Source: Pustulibacterium marinum (lineage in GTDB: Bacteria > Bacteroidota > Bacteroidia > Flavobacteriales > Flavobacteriaceae). From it: DNA of 64,000 nucleotides. The notes below the pieces were generated by a model, which saw nothing but the letters and a program-made list of their open reading frames with translations, ran no database searches and was not told the origin of the DNA. A program made the translations under genes and the position numbers. Positions 61,901 to 64,000 of the stretch are shown here, piece after piece (within the stretch, counting starts at the first letter, position 1; each line of letters begins with the position of its first letter). The DNA is taken from assembly GCF_900116665.1 (NCBI RefSeq), contig NZ_FPBK01000008.1:115637-179636 (forward strand), in the 5' to 3' direction.

Positions 61901-63979
61901 AGGGTATTGAGCTGTGAATCTTGCAGCTACACTACCAGTAATAGTGTAGTCACTCAAATCGATAGAAACAAATTCCCATCCATCAGTGTTTTCGTTGCTG
62001 GTATATACATCATTATGCCAAACAGTACCGTCAAAGAAATCTACTGCAAAATCAAGATTATTATATCCTTGTGCATGGCTATTAGCAAAAAAATGAATGG
62101 CCGGTTGGTTGAGCGCAGAAACATCTACGTAGGGAGAAATTAAAGAAATTTCATCGTATCCATTAATAAAATTAGCTTCAATATAAGCAAAAAATTGACC
62201 GCTCAAAGTGCTATTATCCCCCATGTTTCCATTGTTTCCTGAGTAATAGTTATACGTGCTGAAATACCAATAAGGATATATGTTGTCGTTATTGTTCCAA
62301 CAAGATGGAGTATTATAGCTAAATTCTTCTGTATAAGGAGCTGTTACTTCGCATGGCGTAGTTACTGTAATGGGTCCTTGCCAAGAACTGTTGGAATCTG
62401 CACAAATGTTTTGAATATAAAAATCATAGGTAGTGTTGGATGTAAGTCCTGTTACCGTATAAGGATTTGCATCAGCACTCACAGTAGTTCCGGTTCCTAG
62501 TCCAAAGTTTGAAGCTCCATATTGGATATTCCAATTTGTGGAAGTTACCAGATCATCCCAGGAAAGCTCTACTTGTGTTGGAGCCACATAGTTTGCGGTT
62601 AAGTTTAATGCAGGAAAACAGTAGTCTAGTTCATCAAATTTAACATCGTCAATGGCAACATCATCATAATAGCCATTAGAGTCACCCTCGTCAACAACAA
62701 AACGTATCTGAACCGCTCCGGATATGGTATAGGAAGAAAGATCTACCGAGACCAATTCCCAACCTTCTGTGTCTGTATTACTCGTATATATACTTTCATG
62801 CCAGGTTGCTCCATCATAGAAATCTACTGAGAAATCCACATTGGTATATCCATTGGAGTCACTGTTTAAGAAGAAATGAACAGCAGGTGTTGTTAGTGCT
62901 GAAACATCCACATAAGGTGTAAGCAAGCTTGTTCCGTCGTTATGAGAATAAGAGTTGTCTACATAAGCAAAATAGTTTCCGCTAATTGTAGTGTTTTCGT
63001 CTAGATTTACATTATAGTTGGAGTTGGAAAAATACCAGTTTTCATTATTGTCTAAGCCTTGATTCCAACATTCCGGGATGTAGTAATTTTCAAAAGTTTG
63101 AGTATAGGGCGCATCATACACAGGACATAAGGTAGAAAATGAAAAAGGTCCAACCCAATCTCCCAGATAAAGAATACAGTTAGACTGAACATAAAATTCA
63201 TAATCGGTATTACTTTCAAGGTTGTTAAGAGTGTGTGGGTTTGAAGTTGCCACAACACTGGTTCCTGTACCTTGTGTAAAACCAGCAGGACCATAATCTA
63301 TATTCCAATAAGTAGCAGATCCATTTTCAGTCCAAGAAATATCTACGGTAGTATCTGTTGCATTTGTAGCATTTAAATCTGAAACACTTGGACAAGGCGG
63401 AGGTGTTTGAGAATAAATAGTTGGTGCGTTAAAACAAAAACCATAGGTGTAGTTTCCTCCGTCTGTAAAGTAAATACGGTATTTAAATCCCGTAAGCTGT
63501 GTACTCGTAAACTCACTGATGTTCAAATGATCTGAAACAAAATCAGTTTTATTATAACTACAATAATTATTGTAAGCATAGTAGTAAGTGTCTGTATTTA
63601 AAGGATCACCCCAATCAACCCAAGAGGAACTATCGGCATCCCAGTATTGTAATTGAATATAATCGTTATAGCTATGATTGTAGATGTATTCTGTTTCTAC
63701 TTTTATCCAGGTCTCTTCTGCATTGTAAGCAGCTGTAAGGTCTATTACAGGAGATTCTGCTGCAATGGTCGAGGAGTATGAATATCCTGCATCATTGTCA
63801 TCATAACTAAAGGTTGATGTAACCAATGGGTTCGCTTCCAATGCTAAGGAACTTGAATTGTAAGAGCCAGTAAGGCTCCAGTTGGCATTGGGCCAGTTGG
63901 CATTTTGCTCTAAGGTTTGCGCAAAAGTGCAAAAACCTGTAAGTAAGAGTAGTAAAAAAGTAAGTGTAGTTTTTTTCAT
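55904..63979 (-). CDS. Giant multidomain surface protein, T9SS cargo
   Basis: 2691 aa. A signal peptide (ends FCTFAQ) is followed by repeated modules. Fibronectin-III-like domains (YWNIDYGPAGF, NWNIQYGASNF, SWNIQYGVTDF repeats) alternate with MAM/cleaved-adhesin-like domains (about residues 290-450 and 545-705). A choice-of-anchor-L domain follows (about 1305-1540; IILSSGDIANAAGPN, FVPQVDHISFDYIFASEEY), then a PPC-like domain, a GEVED domain (about 1867-2012; IDYDNDMTFDDDELVG), six 87-88-aa repeats, a second PPC-like domain and a type-A sorting signal (YYPNPVDQNKLTL...TIKIIKE). No protease or glycanase catalytic motif was seen. It is expected to be secreted by the T9SS and held on the surface, perhaps for adhesion. 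Confidence 0.93.
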   Translation of the reverse strand: MKKTTLTFLLLLLTGFCTFAQTLEQNANWPNANWSLTGSYNSSSLALEANPLVTSTFSYDDNDAGYSYSSTIAAESPVIDLTAAYNAEETWIKVETEYIYNHSYNDYIQLQYWDADSSSWVDWGDPLNTDTYYYAYNNYCSYNKTDFVSDHLNISEFTSTQLTGFKYRIYFTDGGNYTYGFCFNAPTIYSQTPPPCPSVSDLNATNATDTTVDISWTENGSATYWNIDYGPAGFTQGTGTSVVATSNPHTLNNLESNTDYEFYVQSNCILYLGDWVGPFSFSTLCPVYDAPYTQTFENYYIPECWNQGLDNNENWYFSNSNYNVNLDENTTISGNYFAYVDNSYSHNDGTSLLTPYVDVSALTTPAVHFFLNSDSNGYTNVDFSVDFYDGATWHESIYTSNTDTEGWELVSVDLSSYTISGAVQIRFVVDEGDSNGYYDDVAIDDVKFDELDYCFPALNLTANYVAPTQVELSWDDLVTSTNWNIQYGASNFGLGTGTTVSADANPYTVTGLTSNTTYDFYIQNICADSNSSWQGPITVTTPCEVTAPYTEEFSYNTPSCWNNNDNIYPYWYFSTYNYYSGNNGNMGDNSTLSGQFFAYIEANFINGYDEISLISPYVDVSALNQPAIHFFANSHAQGYNNLDFAVDFFDGTVWHNDVYTSNENTDGWEFVSIDLSDYTITGSVAARFTAQYPDSGFAYYDDFAIDDIMFDEYDICLPISTASASDITSNSAELDWNYTDDNTSWNIQYGVTDFTIGDGTIVEAEEVPFTLTDLEGATTYDVYIQNTCESSGNVSSWFGPITFTTLNAPPPAPVGITCSENEANYLFIEEFDEVGQWTGDVSSTNGYAIWEIPGSSQSSSTGPYLAYSGDNYLMFESSGTYSGITAAAVSPGIDLTQATEDAELSFYMFSYGQGMGTLEVGISTSPTGPFTNIYSYLGSYQTSSASPWVPIGIDISEYVGSTIYIEFKQTANDTYSTYGDMAIDYLRIQACADFCNIPTDISVSNITGTTATLTWDDSNLNTDDTWEYIIQLAGGDEPTSNGTSTNTNSVNLLGLTQNSSYEVYVRSKCDDDFFSDWSSVYTFSTPIITDYTVDCNVGPTVVNYCYANDENISFHFTASDNTNNLGINFSSGMLQDVNDQVTVYDSDNTTVLYQGNGTEGDLSGLNYEATGAEIYVTITSNATGSCEDADEDGVPLTFSVNCSTCTAPTIDYVVNSDCENSSTFTIDLDITDMGDATSLTISDSEGNAPQIVTSANTYSFGPYNNGDAITYYIHNNTDSNCSLISPILAQTDCPEMSISTDEYTIDELITEVFINSFCSEATNINWVGAATNGNNSIGYFENGYAFPIQEGIILSSGDIANAAGPNSTSLNTNLGLSSDSDLEAVSGESNLNDASYIEFDFVPQVDHISFDYIFASEEYTSQYECNYSDIFAFILTDEDGNDTNIAVIPGTNTPVKVTTVHGNSGSSCGPINEEYFDQYNLSGLGAINYNGQTVVLTAEANVIPGETYHLKLAIADEGDALYDSAVFLAASSLNLGFCPPDNTDLCDVTELTPVSQENEGLVASNEYQFLSASTEDNEPVPSCFANGLNGTLWFSFEAPDSGEVKINAYPLGGGNQVEMALYEAEDVTCSDLSTLGSAIACTSNNTSISLLGSNALTPGNTYYIQVNRTPYSPDKLGMEVVEYSCEAALYDTASVVPDCENSQFFVDVNITDLGEGSPVITDGSSNWEITSTGTTQVGPFTDGTSVNLTLMIGSISTSCDIDLGAFTNSCTPEAIECATNVVSITNPTCGNYETTIVWDATSMASGYYLTVGTTTGEDDVLSNEDLGNVTSYSILGTENTTYYYTVTPYDSDGNTPESSCTEYTFTTNANECYCESEPQNVDGNGITGVSINSSYINNGLNDETYVDYTNTSIDVTEQVTASVQITLQTAVAYDIALWIDYDNDMTFDDDELVGSATSTTANTSNVTISFVIPETVVASVYTMRMIAAPTGTVLNPCYNGSLGTTLDFSLNVTDFVCESPAFSAATVNEDCDNSEFYVDVTVTDIGNGAPSITDGTDSWDITGTGIAHIGPFEDATSVDLTFTNGLDATCDVAIGTFTHTCPIPCYVASYSAATINADCDNEQFYVDLVISDIGNGISTITDGTDSWDITETGTLQVGPFQDGDSVDLTLTGSDESCDTTIGAFTYTCPTPCYVASYSEASINADCDNEQFYVDVVISDIGNGTSTITDGTNSWDIAETSTLQVGPFQDGDSVDLTITGSDESCDVVLGTFTYTCPISCVLATFETPTVIEDCDNNQFYVEVNITDLGNGTPSISDGSTSWVISTTGTIQVGPFVSDSYAELVLNQGDDSTCSTDLGVFTYTCPIPCEPATVGFTYINDDCDNDQFFVDVDITATGNGLPYITDGTETWEINGIGAVQVGPFLNESVITLSIAYDEDTYCEGINLGTFTYACETPPSNDDLCNAFELDVLTQAQQGSTSGDAFTTVNATVQNDEPMPDCFTAANGSVWFSFTAPESGEVQISTDIPGGSLTDTQIAVYSSTEVTCTDLYSLTDYLSCNQDNGVNVPSNSTLQLTDENALIPGATYYIQVDYLGDAGTFGIEVIELTPSAVGDINAVVFKYYPNPVDQNKLTLTSQEEISDVVVFDLLGQEVLRLAPSATNYIINMSQLSAGAYFVKVTIADKTRTIKIIKE
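56620..57931. repeat. Five tandem 87-88-codon modules in the giant protein
   Basis: Each module starts C-x-x-A and contains DCDN.QFYV.V.ITD.GNG...ITDG..SW.I...G..QVGPF, ending FTYTCP. Boundaries read from the Cys codons: 57931-57668, 57667-57407, 57406-57146, 57145-56882 and 56881 to about 56620. The copies at 57407-57667 and 57146-57406 are near-identical. A further copy occurs upstream at about 58650-58915 and a more divergent one near 60080-60370. Confidence 0.9.
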
Positions 63980-64000
63980 CGGTAGGTTTTTGTGTAAAAA

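Overview
The window is chromosomal DNA of a member of the Flavobacteriaceae (Bacteroidetes), probably marine. Evidence: low GC; many -7 boxes of the Bacteroidetes form TAnnTTTG; few recognisable Shine-Dalgarno sequences; gliding and type IX secretion genes (gldD, gldE, porZ); a cargo protein with a T9SS C-terminal sorting domain; TonB-dependent receptors; and the gene orders mutY-ssb-gldE-gldD, recO-porZ, ileS-traR-lspA and suf, which are known from flavobacteria. I see no rRNA, tRNA, phage, IS element, integrase or CRISPR array. The genes are largely core and housekeeping.

Layout. 1-4.2 kb: partial xth, a 1138-aa outer-membrane barrel protein, and an ankyrin protein downstream of catalase. 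4.3-8.1 kb: katA, nhaA and a DUF2975 plus small Xre-regulator pair. 8.4-12.7 kb: a BtuB-like TonB receptor, comF and an Ig-like lipoprotein. 12.7-15.2 kb: a membrane-anchored MutS-like ATPase coupled to a nitrilase-family amidase. 15.3-25.5 kb: a large TonB receptor; a TDO-M23 peptidase-pgi operon; a DUF3108 protein; a putative small RNA; a patatin-BamA fusion. 25.5-33.3 kb: uvrC, a possible 36-aa peptide, fthC, and an ileS-traR-DUF4097-lspA cluster. 33.4-40 kb: porZ-recO and mutY-ssb-gldE-gldD. 40-46.7 kb: HU, a 30-aa AURKAIP1/COX24 protein, RNase G/E, a small barrel, glyS, a JmjC/cupin protein and thiL. 46.8-55.8 kb: the SUF iron-sulfur assembly operon (sufA-B-C-D-S, then sufE, sufT-like, DUF2480, DUF3078), interrupted by a four-helix-bundle gene and by an exported protein of unknown function. 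55.9-64 kb: a 2691-aa secreted modular surface protein with T9SS signal.

Most noteworthy: (i) an orphan, about 105-nt transcript candidate at 23.02-23.14 kb with its own promoter box, three hairpins and a terminator; (ii) uvrC, glyS and thiL, each with a -7 box ending exactly 4 nt before ATG, implying leaderless mRNAs; (iii) the two non-canonical genes inside suf; (iv) near-identical tandem 87-aa modules in the giant adhesin. No defence system or biosynthetic island is visible. All function calls are from reading the sequences; no database search was possible.
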